In this document: positions 8,296-18,109 of the stretch, one piece after another
Position numbering within the stretch: the stretch's first letter is position 1
Layout: every line of letters begins with the position of its first letter
Origin: Martelella mediterranea
GTDB taxonomy: Bacteria > Pseudomonadota > Alphaproteobacteria > Rhizobiales > Rhizobiaceae
NCBI GenBank assembly: GCA_003001975.1
Contig: PVUG01000001.1
Coordinates: 62,001 to 126,000 of the forward strand
Direction: 5' to 3'
DNA length: 64,000 nt
The notes under the pieces: generated by a model
Databases searched by the model: none
What the model was told of the DNA's origin: nothing
What the model saw: only the letters and a program-made list of their open reading frames with translations
Position numbers and translations under genes: made by a program

Positions 8296-9381
8296 TTATG
8301 GTTGTTTTTCAAACATCAAAATTGAGTCATCGGCAACAATCAGGAAAACCCGGCTTATACCGTCGGCAAGCACGCCTGCGCCGACGCTGGCTTCAACGAC
8401 ATCGCCACCCTGTTCCAGGCGCATCGTCAGATGCTCCGAAGTCCCGAGATATCGGCGATTCAGCACGGTTGCGGGTGTGGCACCGGGGTGTTCCGCAGTG
8501 GTGATGCGGATGTCACTCAAGCGCACGGCAAGGTCCAGTTCGGCATTCATCAAATTTTCCGGCGCAGGGCGTGTGCCAAACGGCGTTTCGACAATTCCGT
8601 TGCGGGCAAGGGCATCGAACCTGTTGATTTCGGAAAAGAACGACGCCGCAAACACACTGTTCGGCCGGGTGAAAAGCTCCCGCGCGCTGCCCGTCTGCAC
8701 CAGTTCGCCATCCTTCAGCAGCGCAATCTGGTCGGCCATGCCCATCGCCTCTTCCGGGTCATGGGTCACCACCACCACCGTGGCGCCGGTTTCGCGCAGC
8801 ACGGCCAGCGTATCCGCCCGCACCTGATCCTTGAGACGCGAGTCAAGGCCGGAAAACGGCTCGTCCATCAAAAGCACCGAAGGCCGGGGCGCCACCGCGC
8901 GGGCCAGCGCGACCCGCTGCTGCTCGCCGCCTGACAGCATATGCGGATACTTGGCCTCGTATCCGGCAAGGCCGACACGGGCCAGCGCTTCAGCGGCGAT
9001 GGCCTGGCGCGCCGGCTTTTGCACATGCGTCAGCCCGAAGGCCACATTGGCAGCCACCGTCATATGCGGAAACAGGGCAAAATCCTGAAACATCAGGCCG
9101 ACGCCGCGCCGCTCCGGCGGCAGAAAACCGGCCGGCCCGCTCGCCTCGACATCATTGATCAGCAACCGCCCGGCATGCGGTATTTCCAGGCCGGCGGCAA
9201 TGCGCAAAAGCGTGCTCTTGCCGGAACCGGAGGGACCGAGAAGACAGAGCACCTTGCCGGGAAAAGCCGTCAGCGAAACACCGCGGACGATCTCGCGACC
9301 GCCATATCCATGGCGGATATTTTCGAACTGCAACCGGGCGGCCGTGCCGCTTGAGCCGAAATTGCGCGCCGCAAGGTTCAT
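8296..9381 (-). CDS. Orphan ABC transporter ATPase, FbpC/PotA type
   Basis: A 361-residue ATP-binding subunit of an importer of the ferric iron, spermidine or thiosulfate class. It has Walker A LLGPSGSGKSTLL, Q-loop FQDFALFPHMTV, signature [14 protein letters not shown], Walker B VLLMDEPFSGLD and switch His VVVVTHDPEEA. A C-terminal TOBE-like domain runs from about residue 240 to the end. GGAG lies 9 nt upstream of the ATG at 9379-9381. No permease or binding protein adjoins it: it sits between scpB (52 bp upstream) and tatA (43 bp downstream). Its partner must be elsewhere or it serves as a shared ATPase. Substrate cannot be assigned. Confidence 0.9.
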   Translation of the reverse strand: MNLAARNFGSSGTAARLQFENIRHGYGGREIVRGVSLTAFPGKVLCLLGPSGSGKSTLLRIAAGLEIPHAGRLLINDVEASGPAGFLPPERRGVGLMFQDFALFPHMTVAANVAFGLTHVQKPARQAIAAEALARVGLAGYEAKYPHMLSGGEQQRVALARAVAPRPSVLLMDEPFSGLDSRLKDQVRADTLAVLRETGATVVVVTHDPEEAMGMADQIALLKDGELVQTGSARELFTRPNSVFAASFFSEINRFDALARNGIVETPFGTRPAPENLMNAELDLAVRLSDIRITTAEHPGATPATVLNRRYLGTSEHLTMRLEQGGDVVEASVGAGVLADGISRVFLIVADDSILMFEKQP

Positions 9382-9433
9382 CGTCGCTCCAGAAATCCTG
9401 CTGTGGCCGGTCGATCCGAGCCCTTTCTAGAGC

Positions 9434-10141
9434 TTATTCATCATGTTTACCGCCCGGAGTCAAAAGGCCGAGATCCTCAAGGTCTGCGGCATCCAGCGGG
9501 TCCTCGTCATCGGCAAGGTCCTCGTCATCGTTGAGCGGCAGCGGTATCTGAAAACCGGGCGGAATGCGCCCGGAGAGAAGCCCCGCACCTCTGAGTTCTT
9601 CCAGACCGGGCAGATCGCGGATCTCCTCGAGGCCGAAATGGTCGAGAAAGGCGCGCGTCGTGCCCATGGTGACCGGCCGGCCGGGCGTACGGCGGCGCCC
9701 GCGAAACCGCACCCAGCCCGCCTCCATCAGCACGTCGAGCGTGCCCTTGGAGGTCTGGACACCGCGAATTTCCTCAATTTCAGCCCGCGTCACCGGCTGG
9801 TGATAGGCAATGATCGACAGCACTTCCAGCGCCGCGCGCGTCAGTTTGCGGGCCTCCCGCTCTCCGCGATGGATCACGAAGGAAAGGTCCGGCGCCGTCC
9901 GGAAGGCCCAGTAATCCTCGACCCGCACCAGATTGACGCCACGATTGGCATAGTGTTCCTTCAGATTTGCCATCACCGCCGCGACATCGACACCCTCGGG
10001 TATCCGTTCGCGGATATAGGCTTCACCGACCGGCTCCGCGGACGCGAAGACCAGCGCTTCGGCAATGCGTTCGGCCTCCAGCAGCAGTTCCGGATTTTCC
10101 GCTGCGACCGCTTCGGTGTCTTCGGCCTCGTCGTCGCTCAT
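9434..10141 (-). CDS. scpB: Segregation and condensation protein B
   Basis: Kleisin-associated subunit of the SMC-ScpAB condensin. The 235-residue protein has the two tandem winged-helix domains of ScpB. The second includes LEVLSIIAYHQPVTRAEIEEIRGV, the best conserved segment of the family, then GRRRTPGRPVTMGTT. The C-terminal 40 residues are Asp/Glu-rich. Its ATG overlaps the scpA stop by 4 nt, so the two are translationally coupled and made in a fixed ratio. Confidence 0.96.
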   Translation of the reverse strand: MSDDEAEDTEAVAAENPELLLEAERIAEALVFASAEPVGEAYIRERIPEGVDVAAVMANLKEHYANRGVNLVRVEDYWAFRTAPDLSFVIHRGEREARKLTRAALEVLSIIAYHQPVTRAEIEEIRGVQTSKGTLDVLMEAGWVRFRGRRRTPGRPVTMGTTRAFLDHFGLEEIRDLPGLEELRGAGLLSGRIPPGFQIPLPLNDDEDLADDEDPLDAADLEDLGLLTPGGKHDE

Positions 10142-10968
10142 TCGGCCGCCTCTCCGGGAACCGGCGTCCGGGGGTGTCCGCGACCGCGGCCGCGTCGCAT
10201 CAGCAGCGGCGAAAACGCCTCTTCCTGCCGCAAATCCAGCCGCCCCTCGCGCACCAGCTCCAGCGATGCGGCAAATGTGCTGGCAATCGCGGTGCGCATC
10301 TCACCCGGGCGGGAAAGATAACGCAGCAGATAGCGGTCAAGCGCGGTCCACTCGCCGATCTCGCCGATGAGATCCTGCAGCAGCTCACGGGCGTCGGTCA
10401 GCGACCAGACGAGGCGTTTTTCGATCGTCACCTCACTGACGGCCTGACGCTGCCTGAGATTGGCATAGGCATCGAGAAGCTCGTAAAGCGTGGCCTTGAA
10501 GGCTGAACCGGTTTCATCTGGAATATGCTCCGGAGCGCCGCGCTGGAACACGTCACGGCCGAGCCGGTTGCGGTTGATGATCTTGGATGCGGCATCGCGC
10601 ATCGCTTCCAGCCGCTTCAGCCGGTGGGCCAGCGTTGCCGCCATATCCTCGCCCGAGGGTTCCTCGTCGCTGGCGCGGCGCGGGATCAGAAGCCGCGACT
10701 TGAGATAGGCAAGCCAGGCCGCCATCACCAGATAGTCGGCAGCAAGCTCGATGCGGATGCGCCGCGCGCTTTCGATGAACTCCAGATACTGCTCGGCCAG
10801 CGCCAGCACGGAAATCCGCGCCAGATCGACTTTCTGCGTGCGGGCCAGATGCAGCAGAAGATCGAGCGGGCCCTCAAACCCGCCGACATCGATGACCAGC
10901 ACCGCCTCGCCCGCGGCCCGCACCTCGACAGTGCCGCCCGGATCTTCGGAAAAGAAGGTCTCCTGCAT
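10138..10968 (-). CDS. scpA: Segregation and condensation protein A
   Basis: Kleisin subunit that bridges SMC heads in chromosome condensation. The 276-residue product contains FEGPLDLLLHLARTQKVDLARISVLALAEQYLEF, the N-terminal ScpA signature, then AADYLVMAAWLAYLKSRLL. A winged-helix C-terminus (SLELVREGRLDLRQEEAFSPL) follows. It starts 3 bp after nagZ and overlaps scpB, within a nagZ-scpA-scpB transcript. Confidence 0.95.
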   Translation of the reverse strand: MQETFFSEDPGGTVEVRAAGEAVLVIDVGGFEGPLDLLLHLARTQKVDLARISVLALAEQYLEFIESARRIRIELAADYLVMAAWLAYLKSRLLIPRRASDEEPSGEDMAATLAHRLKRLEAMRDAASKIINRNRLGRDVFQRGAPEHIPDETGSAFKATLYELLDAYANLRQRQAVSEVTIEKRLVWSLTDARELLQDLIGEIGEWTALDRYLLRYLSRPGEMRTAIASTFAASLELVREGRLDLRQEEAFSPLLMRRGRGRGHPRTPVPGEAAE

Positions 10969-10971
10969 GCC

Positions 10972-11991
10972 CTACCCCTTTTCATCCATCAGCGCGTCAA
11001 AACGACGTGACAGCGCCTTCAGGTCACTGTCATCGGCGTCGGGTGCACTGGCAAGCGCAGACGTCGCCCTTGTCAGCGCATCGCCGGCAAGCTGCGGCGC
11101 CTGGCCGGCAACCGCGCGCATCTCCGACATATCGCCATTGCAATGCAAGATGATGTCGAGGCCGGCGTCTGCCACCGCACGCGCGCGGGTCGCGATATCC
11201 CCGGAAAGCGCATTCATCGAAATATCATCGGAGATGATCAGACCGTCAAAGCCGATTTGGCCGCGCATCACCTCTTCGACGAGTTTTTTGGACGCCGAAG
11301 CCGGATTGACCGGGTCCACCGCCTCAAAAAGCACATGACAGGTCATGGCCATGGCAATGCCCGTAACCTCCCTGAAAGGCCGGAAATCACGGTCCCGCAG
11401 CAGCGCGAGCGGGGCATCGACGACCGGCAGGCGCTTGTGCGAATCGAGAAGTCCCCGGCCGTGGCCCGGCATGTGCTTGACCACCGGCAACACGCCGCCG
11501 GCCTTCAGCCCGTCGGCCTGCGCCTGGGCCAGTGCGATCACCTGATCGGGATCACAGCCGAATGTCCGGTCTGCCAGAAAGCCGGCGCCGGGTGACGGCG
11601 GAATATCAAGCACAGGCGCACAATCGACATTGATGCCGAGGGGGAGAAGATCACCGGCCATCAGCCGCCCGCTGATCCACGCCGCTTCGCTTGCCGCATC
11701 CGGGGACACCGCATAGAGCGCGGCAATCCGGGCAGCCGAGGGATAGTCGCGCACCAGCGGCGGCCTGAGCCGGCGCACCGTGCCGCCCTCCTGGTCCACC
11801 AGAACCGGTGCGTGCCAGCCAACGGCCTCACGCATTTCCCCGGTCAGCATCTTCACCTGTTCAAGGCTTTCGATGTTGCGCCCGAACAGGATGAAACCCC
11901 ACGGCTGAACAGCGCGGAAGAATTGCTTCTCCTCCACGCTGAGCCGTGGACCGCCACAACCCAGAATCATAGCTCTGCTCGAACTGGTCAT
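10972..11991 (-). CDS. nagZ: Beta-N-acetylhexosaminidase NagZ (GH3)
   Basis: Cytoplasmic glycoside hydrolase family 3 enzyme that removes GlcNAc from anhydro-muropeptides during cell-wall recycling. The 339-residue protein shows PWGFILFGRN, the catalytic His-Asp loop KHMPGHGRGLLDSHKRLP and the nucleophile region GFDGLIISDDISMNAL (Asp). All are in family order and at single-domain length. It is 105 bp downstream of the SPOR protein gene and 3 bp upstream of scpA. The SPOR-nagZ-scpAB order recurs in rhizobia. Confidence 0.95.
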   Translation of the reverse strand: MTSSSRAMILGCGGPRLSVEEKQFFRAVQPWGFILFGRNIESLEQVKMLTGEMREAVGWHAPVLVDQEGGTVRRLRPPLVRDYPSAARIAALYAVSPDAASEAAWISGRLMAGDLLPLGINVDCAPVLDIPPSPGAGFLADRTFGCDPDQVIALAQAQADGLKAGGVLPVVKHMPGHGRGLLDSHKRLPVVDAPLALLRDRDFRPFREVTGIAMAMTCHVLFEAVDPVNPASASKKLVEEVMRGQIGFDGLIISDDISMNALSGDIATRARAVADAGLDIILHCNGDMSEMRAVAGQAPQLAGDALTRATSALASAPDADDSDLKALSRRFDALMDEKG

Positions 11992-12096
11992 CGCCGAATC
12001 ATAGTGGTTTCGCGCAAAAGCCCGAACGATGCCTGCATGTCATGCACAGTTTTCTTCACACGGGGGTTGCAACCGTAACGGCGCAAACCACTGTCC

Positions 12097-14385
12097 TCAT
12101 CGCGGAACGTAGCAGCTGCCGCCTGCGGCCTTGAAATTCTCGCACAGCGAAAGCGCAGCCGACAGGTTTTCAGCCGGAATGCGTACCCGGTAATAGGTTC
12201 CCCTGCCCGCAACATCGGCCCTGACAAATTCCACGGGCCTGCGCCCAAGGATGGCCGGATACTGAGCGGCCAGCCGCTGATAGGCCTGACGCGCTTCCGT
12301 TTCCGACGGCAGGGAGGCAATCTGCATCGCATAGCGCGACGACGGCGCCGAGGCACTGGCGGCCGGAGCTGCCGAAGCCGCCGGCTGTGCCGGAGCTGCA
12401 GGGGCCGGTTGCGCCGGCGCAGAAGCCGTTGAAACCGGAGCGCCACCTGTCGAAGAACGCGGCGTCGGGATCGGCACATTGGCGATACCGAAATCCTCGA
12501 CAGGCGCTTCGGCGGCCTCGGGTTCGGCATCGGCCGCAGGCTCGGCGTTCGCCGTATCTTCGGTTTGCGTTGCGGCGGTTTCCGCTGCCGTCCCGTTCAG
12601 GACATCGGCGACGGAGGGGTTTTGCGTTGTTTCGGGCGCGGCGCCGGGGGCTGCTTGCGGCGCGGTTCCGGCTTCCATACCGGCATCAGCGGCATTCGAG
12701 CCGTTTTCGCTGCCTGCGGGCACCAGACGGCCGGCATTGTCCGGCATCGCCGTGACGGTATCGAGGCCACGGACATTGTTCGTCGTGCCGCTATTGGCAT
12801 CCTCTTCAGGGGCCGACCGCTCGACAAGCGTGCCATCGGGGCGGACAATGATGGTGCGCACCCGGCGCGGCTCGACAACACCGCTACCGGCCTGACCTGC
12901 CGTGTCATTGGCCAGCGGATTGGGCGCGATATTGTCAACGTCGACCGGCTCCTGATCCGAAGCGATCAGACTGCCCTGCCGCGGCGCGGCCTCCAGCGTG
13001 TCGGAGGCATCATTGAAAATCACGTTGTCCTGGTTGGGAACCACCTCGCCGCCGGGGTCTTCCGGCGCTTCCTTGACGCTCGTATCGTCGGCGGCAATGA
13101 TCACCGGACCGCTGTCGCTCTCACCACCGAAATAGCGCATCCCCGCAAACAGCGACAGCACCGCCAGAACAACGACGGCCAGACCGACGAGCATGACCCG
13201 GCCATAGCCCATGAAGGTGACCGCAAGCCAGCTCGGCCGCCGTTCACGCGCGTCACTGTCATAGTAGCCGTCATCAGCGAGATCGGCATAGGCATTCTGC
13301 TCGCCCGGTGCACCGGTTTCGGTAAACTGGAAACCGTCCTCGAGCGCGCGCTCGATATCCTCGTCATAAACCCGGTCGTCATGCACATGCCCGGCATTGT
13401 CCGGGGCGGGTTCTGCTTCTGCGGGCGGCGCCTCGGCAAGCGGATCGACAAGAGCCGCCTGGCTGGCCAGCGCATCGGCGAGTTCCTCATCGAGGTCGAA
13501 TTCGTAAGGCGGCGGCGGCTCGTGCGCCGGTTCCGCCTCATCGCCCATGCGCGGCAGGTCGAGCTCATCAATAGGGGCGGGAATATCGTCGGTCGAAACG
13601 ATGGCGGCCGGATCGAAGACATCGTCGCGGCCTGCTTCGACTGCGCCGGCTTCTTCCAGCGGTTCCGGCCCATTGTCTTCAGCCGCGGCGACATCGGACA
13701 GTTCGAGCGCAAGTTCGTCGAGATCAAGCGCAAGCTCATTTTCCTGCCGTTCCACATCCGCATCGCTCACGGACGGATCGTCAGTTTGAGACGTCGGAGA
13801 CCAGGTCTCTTCCCAGCCGGCTTCCTGCGCCTGCGTATCCGCTTCCGGCGGCTCGACCAGAAATGCAGGCCCGGGAACGGGTTCTTCGGCGCGCATGTCC
13901 TCTTCGGCCGCAGGCAACGGCTCGTCCTGCCGGTCATCCGACAGGTCGAGCGAAGAAATCGACTGCCTCAGCTCTTCTTCCAGAAATGCTTCATCGAGGC
14001 TCGGCTCCGGGGGCTGTGACGGCAGCGGCGTTTCGACATAATCATCGACCGGCGCGGGCGGTTCCTCGCGCGGCTGCCGCACAGGATAGTCAACCGGATG
14101 AAAGGATTCGAACACCAGGGGCTGGCCTTGCGGCGCAGGGCCCGGCTCCGGCTGAGGCTCGGGCTCCATATAGGGCTCAGGCGCCGCCGGTTGGTCTTCA
14201 GCTGCAGGATACTGACCGGGAAAGGCATCGAATTCGCGCAACAGTTCGTCAGCCAGATCGTCCGCGGTCTCCGGCGCGCGCGGTTTTTCTTCCTCGCGTG
14301 GGGCGATCAGCCGCGCCAGTTCGGCGAAGGGATCGTCCTGTTCGACCTTTCCGGCGTCATGATCCGGTTTGTTCTTGTCTGCCAT
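12097..14385 (-). CDS. Large acidic SPOR-domain membrane protein
   Basis: A 762-residue division-associated protein. About 395 residues of acidic, Pro/Ala/Glu-rich low-complexity sequence lie in the cytoplasm, followed by one membrane helix (about 396-415, VMLVGLAVVVLAVLSLFAG). A disordered periplasmic linker rich in Ala/Pro/Glu comes next. The C-terminal SPOR domain (about 682-762) starts RYAMQIASLPSETEARQAY and ends ENFKAAGGSCYVPR. SPOR domains bind denuded septal glycan. Topology resembles FtsN, but there is no detectable FtsN essential segment, so I do not name it ftsN. It is 64 bp downstream of argS on the same strand. Confidence 0.88.
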   Translation of the reverse strand: MADKNKPDHDAGKVEQDDPFAELARLIAPREEEKPRAPETADDLADELLREFDAFPGQYPAAEDQPAAPEPYMEPEPQPEPGPAPQGQPLVFESFHPVDYPVRQPREEPPAPVDDYVETPLPSQPPEPSLDEAFLEEELRQSISSLDLSDDRQDEPLPAAEEDMRAEEPVPGPAFLVEPPEADTQAQEAGWEETWSPTSQTDDPSVSDADVERQENELALDLDELALELSDVAAAEDNGPEPLEEAGAVEAGRDDVFDPAAIVSTDDIPAPIDELDLPRMGDEAEPAHEPPPPYEFDLDEELADALASQAALVDPLAEAPPAEAEPAPDNAGHVHDDRVYDEDIERALEDGFQFTETGAPGEQNAYADLADDGYYDSDARERRPSWLAVTFMGYGRVMLVGLAVVVLAVLSLFAGMRYFGGESDSGPVIIAADDTSVKEAPEDPGGEVVPNQDNVIFNDASDTLEAAPRQGSLIASDQEPVDVDNIAPNPLANDTAGQAGSGVVEPRRVRTIIVRPDGTLVERSAPEEDANSGTTNNVRGLDTVTAMPDNAGRLVPAGSENGSNAADAGMEAGTAPQAAPGAAPETTQNPSVADVLNGTAAETAATQTEDTANAEPAADAEPEAAEAPVEDFGIANVPIPTPRSSTGGAPVSTASAPAQPAPAAPAQPAASAAPAASASAPSSRYAMQIASLPSETEARQAYQRLAAQYPAILGRRPVEFVRADVAGRGTYYRVRIPAENLSAALSLCENFKAAGGSCYVPR

Positions 14386-14449
14386 CTTCTACCACCGAGG
14401 CTGCCACGCGCCGCAAACGGCGCATGGTAAAGTGCGGGTGAGACAGTTT

Positions 14450-16210
14450 CTAGCGCATTTCCTGCGGGGCATCCGTGCCCGTCAATGTCAGGCCGGAGCG
14501 CAGGACAGCGGCCACGGAAGAAACCAGTCCCAGTTTTGCAAGCGTCGATTGTCCGTTATCCTCATTAATAAAGCGTAATTCTTTCTTGTCCTTCCCCTTA
14601 TTCCAGTGGGAATGAAAGTTTGACGCAAGATCATAGAGGTAAAATGCCAGTCGATGCGGCTCCCGCATCAGTGCTGCCGACTCCACGACTCGCGGATATT
14701 CGGCCAATTTTGCCACAACTTTAAGTTCTTCCGGTTCAAAATTCGCTTCGGCAACCGCCTTTTCCAGAGATTCCTGCGTGATTTCAAGGTCCGGGAAGGC
14801 TTCCTTCGCCTGACGGATCACCGACATGCAGCGCGCATGCGCATACTGCACGTAAAACACGGGATTGTCCTTGGACTGTTCGGTCACCTTGGCAAAATCG
14901 AAATCGAGCGGCTCGCTGCTCTTGCGATAGAGCATCATGAAACGGACGGAATCGCGGCCGACCTCGTCAACGACTTCGCGCAAGGTCACGAAATTGCCCG
15001 AGCGCTTCGACATCTTCACTTCCTGGCCGTTGCGCAGCAGCTTCACCAGCTGGCACAGCAACACCGTCAGTTTGGCCTCGTCACCGGCGACCGCCTTTGC
15101 GACGGCTTCCAGCCGCTTGACGTAGCCGCCGTGATCGGCGCCGAGAATATAGACCATCTCGTGAAAGCCGCGATCGAACTTGTCCTTGAAGTAGGCGACA
15201 TCGGCGGCGAAATAAGTGTAGTTGCCGTCCGACTTGATCAGCGGCCGGTCGATATCGTCGCCCACATCGGTGGAGCGGAACAGCGTCTGCTCGCGGTCTT
15301 CCCAGTCTTCGGGGAGCTGCCCCTTCGGCGGCGGCAGCGTGCCCTTGTAGACATGCCCCTTGAAGGTGAGGTCGTTGATCGCGGTGCGAATGCGCTCGGC
15401 ATCGTCGGCATGCAGCGTGCGTTCGGAGAAAAACACCTCGTGGCGCACATTGAGCGCTTCCAGATCATCCCGGATCATCGCCAGCATCGCCTCGATCGCC
15501 TTGTCCTTGACGACGGGCATCCACTGTTCTTCCGGCAGATTGTGAAGCGATGGACCATATTCCGCTTTCAGCGCCTCGCCGACGGGAACAAGGTAATCAC
15601 CGGGATAAAGACCTTCGGGAATATCGCCGATCGTCTCGCCCAGCGCTTCGCGATATCTGAGGAATACCGAACGAGCCAGCACATCGATCTGGGCGCCGGC
15701 ATCGTTGATGTAATATTCCTTGGTCACGTCGAAACCGGCATAGGCGAGAATGTTCGCCAGCGTGTCGCCGACGACTGCGCCGCGGCAATGGCCGACATGC
15801 ATCGGCCCGGTCGGGTTGGCCGAGACATATTCGACATTGATCTTCCGGTTCTGCCCGCTCGTGCTGCGGCCGAAATCCTCGGCCTCGCGAATGGCGGCAA
15901 TCAGCATGCGCTTCCAGAAGGCATCGGAAAGCCGGATATTGATGAAACCGGGACCGGCAATCGACAGTTCGGCAATGTCTTCGTCGCTTTCCAGCGCCGC
16001 AACGATCTCGGCTGCCAGATCACGCGGTTTCTTGCCGAGCGGTTTGGACAGGACCAGCGCCGCGTTGATGGCGATATCGCCATGGCTCGGATCGCGCGGC
16101 GGCTCCACCACCAGGCGCGAAAAATCGAGCGAAGCGCTTTTTTCAGCAATGGCCGCAATCGTCAGCAGCCGTTCGTTCAGTCTTTGCTCAAAATCCGTGA
16201 AGAGGTTCAT
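14450..16210 (-). CDS. argS: Arginyl-tRNA synthetase
   Basis: Class I synthetase charging tRNA-Arg, 586 residues. The N-terminal Add-1 domain is followed by [19 protein letters not shown], which holds the HIGH-type motif (HVGH). The KMSKS-type loop is [13 protein letters not shown], and the C-terminal anticodon-binding DALR domain ends near [12 protein letters not shown] chose ATG 16208-16210 (MNLFTDFE), the usual alphaproteobacterial start. An in-frame ATG 12 nt upstream is possible. It lies 54 bp after dgt on the same strand. Confidence 0.97.
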   Translation of the reverse strand: MNLFTDFEQRLNERLLTIAAIAEKSASLDFSRLVVEPPRDPSHGDIAINAALVLSKPLGKKPRDLAAEIVAALESDEDIAELSIAGPGFINIRLSDAFWKRMLIAAIREAEDFGRSTSGQNRKINVEYVSANPTGPMHVGHCRGAVVGDTLANILAYAGFDVTKEYYINDAGAQIDVLARSVFLRYREALGETIGDIPEGLYPGDYLVPVGEALKAEYGPSLHNLPEEQWMPVVKDKAIEAMLAMIRDDLEALNVRHEVFFSERTLHADDAERIRTAINDLTFKGHVYKGTLPPPKGQLPEDWEDREQTLFRSTDVGDDIDRPLIKSDGNYTYFAADVAYFKDKFDRGFHEMVYILGADHGGYVKRLEAVAKAVAGDEAKLTVLLCQLVKLLRNGQEVKMSKRSGNFVTLREVVDEVGRDSVRFMMLYRKSSEPLDFDFAKVTEQSKDNPVFYVQYAHARCMSVIRQAKEAFPDLEITQESLEKAVAEANFEPEELKVVAKLAEYPRVVESAALMREPHRLAFYLYDLASNFHSHWNKGKDKKELRFINEDNGQSTLAKLGLVSSVAAVLRSGLTLTGTDAPQEMR

Positions 16211-16264
16211 GTCATGTCCCATAGGGCCGCCGGAAGGCGGCAAAAGCGCTGTTTGCCGCGGCTC

Positions 16265-17482
16265 CTAGCGCAATTCCGGGGTATGGTCAAACAGCTGCCG
16301 GTGGGTCTTTTCGGCATAGGTGTCCGTCATTCCGGCAAGATAGTCGGCCACGAGGCGGGCCCGCTGCGCCGGACGCAAGACCTCGATCCCGTCCATCCAC
16401 GGATGCGAGCCCATCAGCTGAGGATCGGCGAAATAGGCATCAAACAGTTCGCTGACGATCTGCGCCGCGCCGGCCCGGATCTTCATGATATCAGGATGCC
16501 GGTAGATGTGGCCGAACAGCAATGTCTTGATCTGCCTGTCGACGTCGGCCATTTCCGGCGAGAAGGTCGCCAGCGTGCGCCCGGCATGCCTTACCTCGTC
16601 CGCACTTTGCGGTTTTTCGCTGCGCAGGTTGGCTTGCGTCACGCCGATGACATCCTCGACCATCGCCGTGATCTGCCGTCGCATGACCTCGTTGGTAAAG
16701 CGCGCCTCTTCCAGATTCGGATAGCGATCATGGACTTCGCGCATCAGGCCATCCAGAAACGGAACCTCCTCAAGCATCTTGTGGGTCAGATAGCCCGAGC
16801 GCAGCCCGTCGTCGATATCGTGGGTATTGTAGGCAATGTCGTCGGCAATTGCGGCCATCTGCGCTTCGAGGCTGGCATGGGTGGCAAGCCAGAGATCATG
16901 ACGGCGGCTGTAATCGACGATCGGCTGGGGAACGGGGCCGTCACGCCCCTCACCTGCAGCCGTTTCAAGCGGGCCGTTGTGCTTGACCAGCCCTTCCAGC
17001 GCTTCCCAGGTCAGGTTGATGCCGTCGAAATCGGCATAGCGCCGTTCCAGACTGGTCACGATCCTGAGCGACTGGGCGTTGTGATCGAACCCGCCATATT
17101 CCGCCATTTTCTCGTGCAGGGCGTCCTCGCCGGTATGGCCGAATGGCGTATGGCCGAAATCATGCACCAGCGCGACGCCCTCGGCGAGATCCTCGTCAAG
17201 CCTGAGCGCACGCGCAAGCGAGCGGGCGACCTGAGCCACCTCGATCGTATGCGTCAGCCTCGTGCGGTAATGATCGCCGTCCTGGGCGATGAAGACCTGG
17301 GTCTTGTGCTTCAGCCGCCGGAAGGCCGTTGTGTGGATGATCCGGTCCCGGTCGCGCTGAAACGGCGAGCGCGTGAGGCTGTCATGTTCGGGAAAAAGCC
17401 GGCCGCGGCTGGTCCACGGATCGCAGGCATAGACTGCGAGCGCGACATCACCGAAGCCCAGAGCCGATCTGTCGATTGTCAT
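16265..17482 (-). CDS. dgt: Deoxyguanosinetriphosphate triphosphohydrolase-like protein
   Basis: HD-domain dNTPase that cleaves dNTPs to nucleoside and triphosphate. The 405-residue protein has [18 protein letters not shown] (the H of the HD domain), [17 protein letters not shown] (HD plus the second His cluster) and [13 protein letters not shown] (the terminal Asp). These are the metal ligands in dGTPase order. This is the shorter dGTPase-like type common in alphaproteobacteria, not the long enterobacterial Dgt. It is divergent from erpA over 215 bp and upstream of argS. Confidence 0.94.
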   Translation of the reverse strand: MTIDRSALGFGDVALAVYACDPWTSRGRLFPEHDSLTRSPFQRDRDRIIHTTAFRRLKHKTQVFIAQDGDHYRTRLTHTIEVAQVARSLARALRLDEDLAEGVALVHDFGHTPFGHTGEDALHEKMAEYGGFDHNAQSLRIVTSLERRYADFDGINLTWEALEGLVKHNGPLETAAGEGRDGPVPQPIVDYSRRHDLWLATHASLEAQMAAIADDIAYNTHDIDDGLRSGYLTHKMLEEVPFLDGLMREVHDRYPNLEEARFTNEVMRRQITAMVEDVIGVTQANLRSEKPQSADEVRHAGRTLATFSPEMADVDRQIKTLLFGHIYRHPDIMKIRAGAAQIVSELFDAYFADPQLMGSHPWMDGIEVLRPAQRARLVADYLAGMTDTYAEKTHRQLFDHTPELR

Positions 17483-17697
17483 TCAATATCCTGTTGCACG
17501 AAATGCATGCTTTTGCGACACACGGAGAAGCCGGGTGCAAATTGACCGTTGACGGCCTTCCCTGTCGTTCTTAACTAAGATTGGACGTTATTGAAAGGCA
17601 TCGCGGCATTCAGCGCCCGATGGACAAGCAAACGGCCTGGCTTTCGGCGCCGACACACCTGAAGGCACCATGAAGCCCTGTGGCCCGGAGAAGACAA

Positions 17698-18030
17698 ATG
17701 GACACCCAGACTGTGACGCTTTCCGATGCGGCCGCACGGCGGATCGCCTCGATTATTGAAAGTGAAGCCGACAAACATGCCCTCAGGGTTTCTGTGGAAG
17801 GCGGCGGCTGCTCCGGTTTTTCCTACAAGTTCGATCTTGTGGAAGGCCCGGAAGAAGACGATGCGGTGATCACAAAGGATGACGCGACCGTGCTGATCGA
17901 CAGCATTTCGCTGGTTTATCTGGCAGGCTCCGAAATCGACTTCATCGACAATCTGCTCGGCCAGTCCTTCCAGATCCAGAACCCCAATGCGGTGGCAAGC
18001 TGCGGCTGTGGCACCAGTTTCGCGATCTGA
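17698..18030 (+). CDS. erpA: A-type iron-sulfur cluster insertion protein (ErpA/HesB)
   Basis: Small Fe-S carrier of 110 residues. It carries the three invariant cysteines of the A-type fold: one in EGGGCSGFSYKF and two in the C-terminal SCGCGTSF. Start is ATG 17698-17700, with GGAG 7 nt upstream. An in-frame codon at 17680 has no ribosome site. It is a single-gene unit ended by a strong hairpin at 18061. Whether it is ErpA or an IscA-like paralogue cannot be settled from one gene; erpA beside dgt is the usual rhizobial arrangement. Confidence 0.93.
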   Translation: MDTQTVTLSDAAARRIASIIESEADKHALRVSVEGGGCSGFSYKFDLVEGPEEDDAVITKDDATVLIDSISLVYLAGSEIDFIDNLLGQSFQIQNPNAVASCGCGTSFAI

Positions 18031-18060
18031 TCAATCGGATCGCTTTCACCTCAGACATAT

Positions 18061-18095
18061 AAAGGCCGCGCCTGCAGACGCGGCCTTTTTTTTCG
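18061..18095. terminator. Bidirectional intrinsic terminator, erpA / NCS2 permease
   Basis: GGCCGCG (18064-18070), an 8-nt loop and CGCGGCC (18079-18085) followed by eight T residues on the plus strand. AAA on the other side makes weaker termination possible for the convergent permease gene. Confidence 0.92.
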
Positions 18096-18109
18096 TTTCC
18101 GTCAGACGA

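Noticed and set aside
14654-17545. A 963-codon open frame opposite argS and dgt
   Set aside because: It spans two well-supported genes and their gap, has no ribosome site and no recognisable domains.
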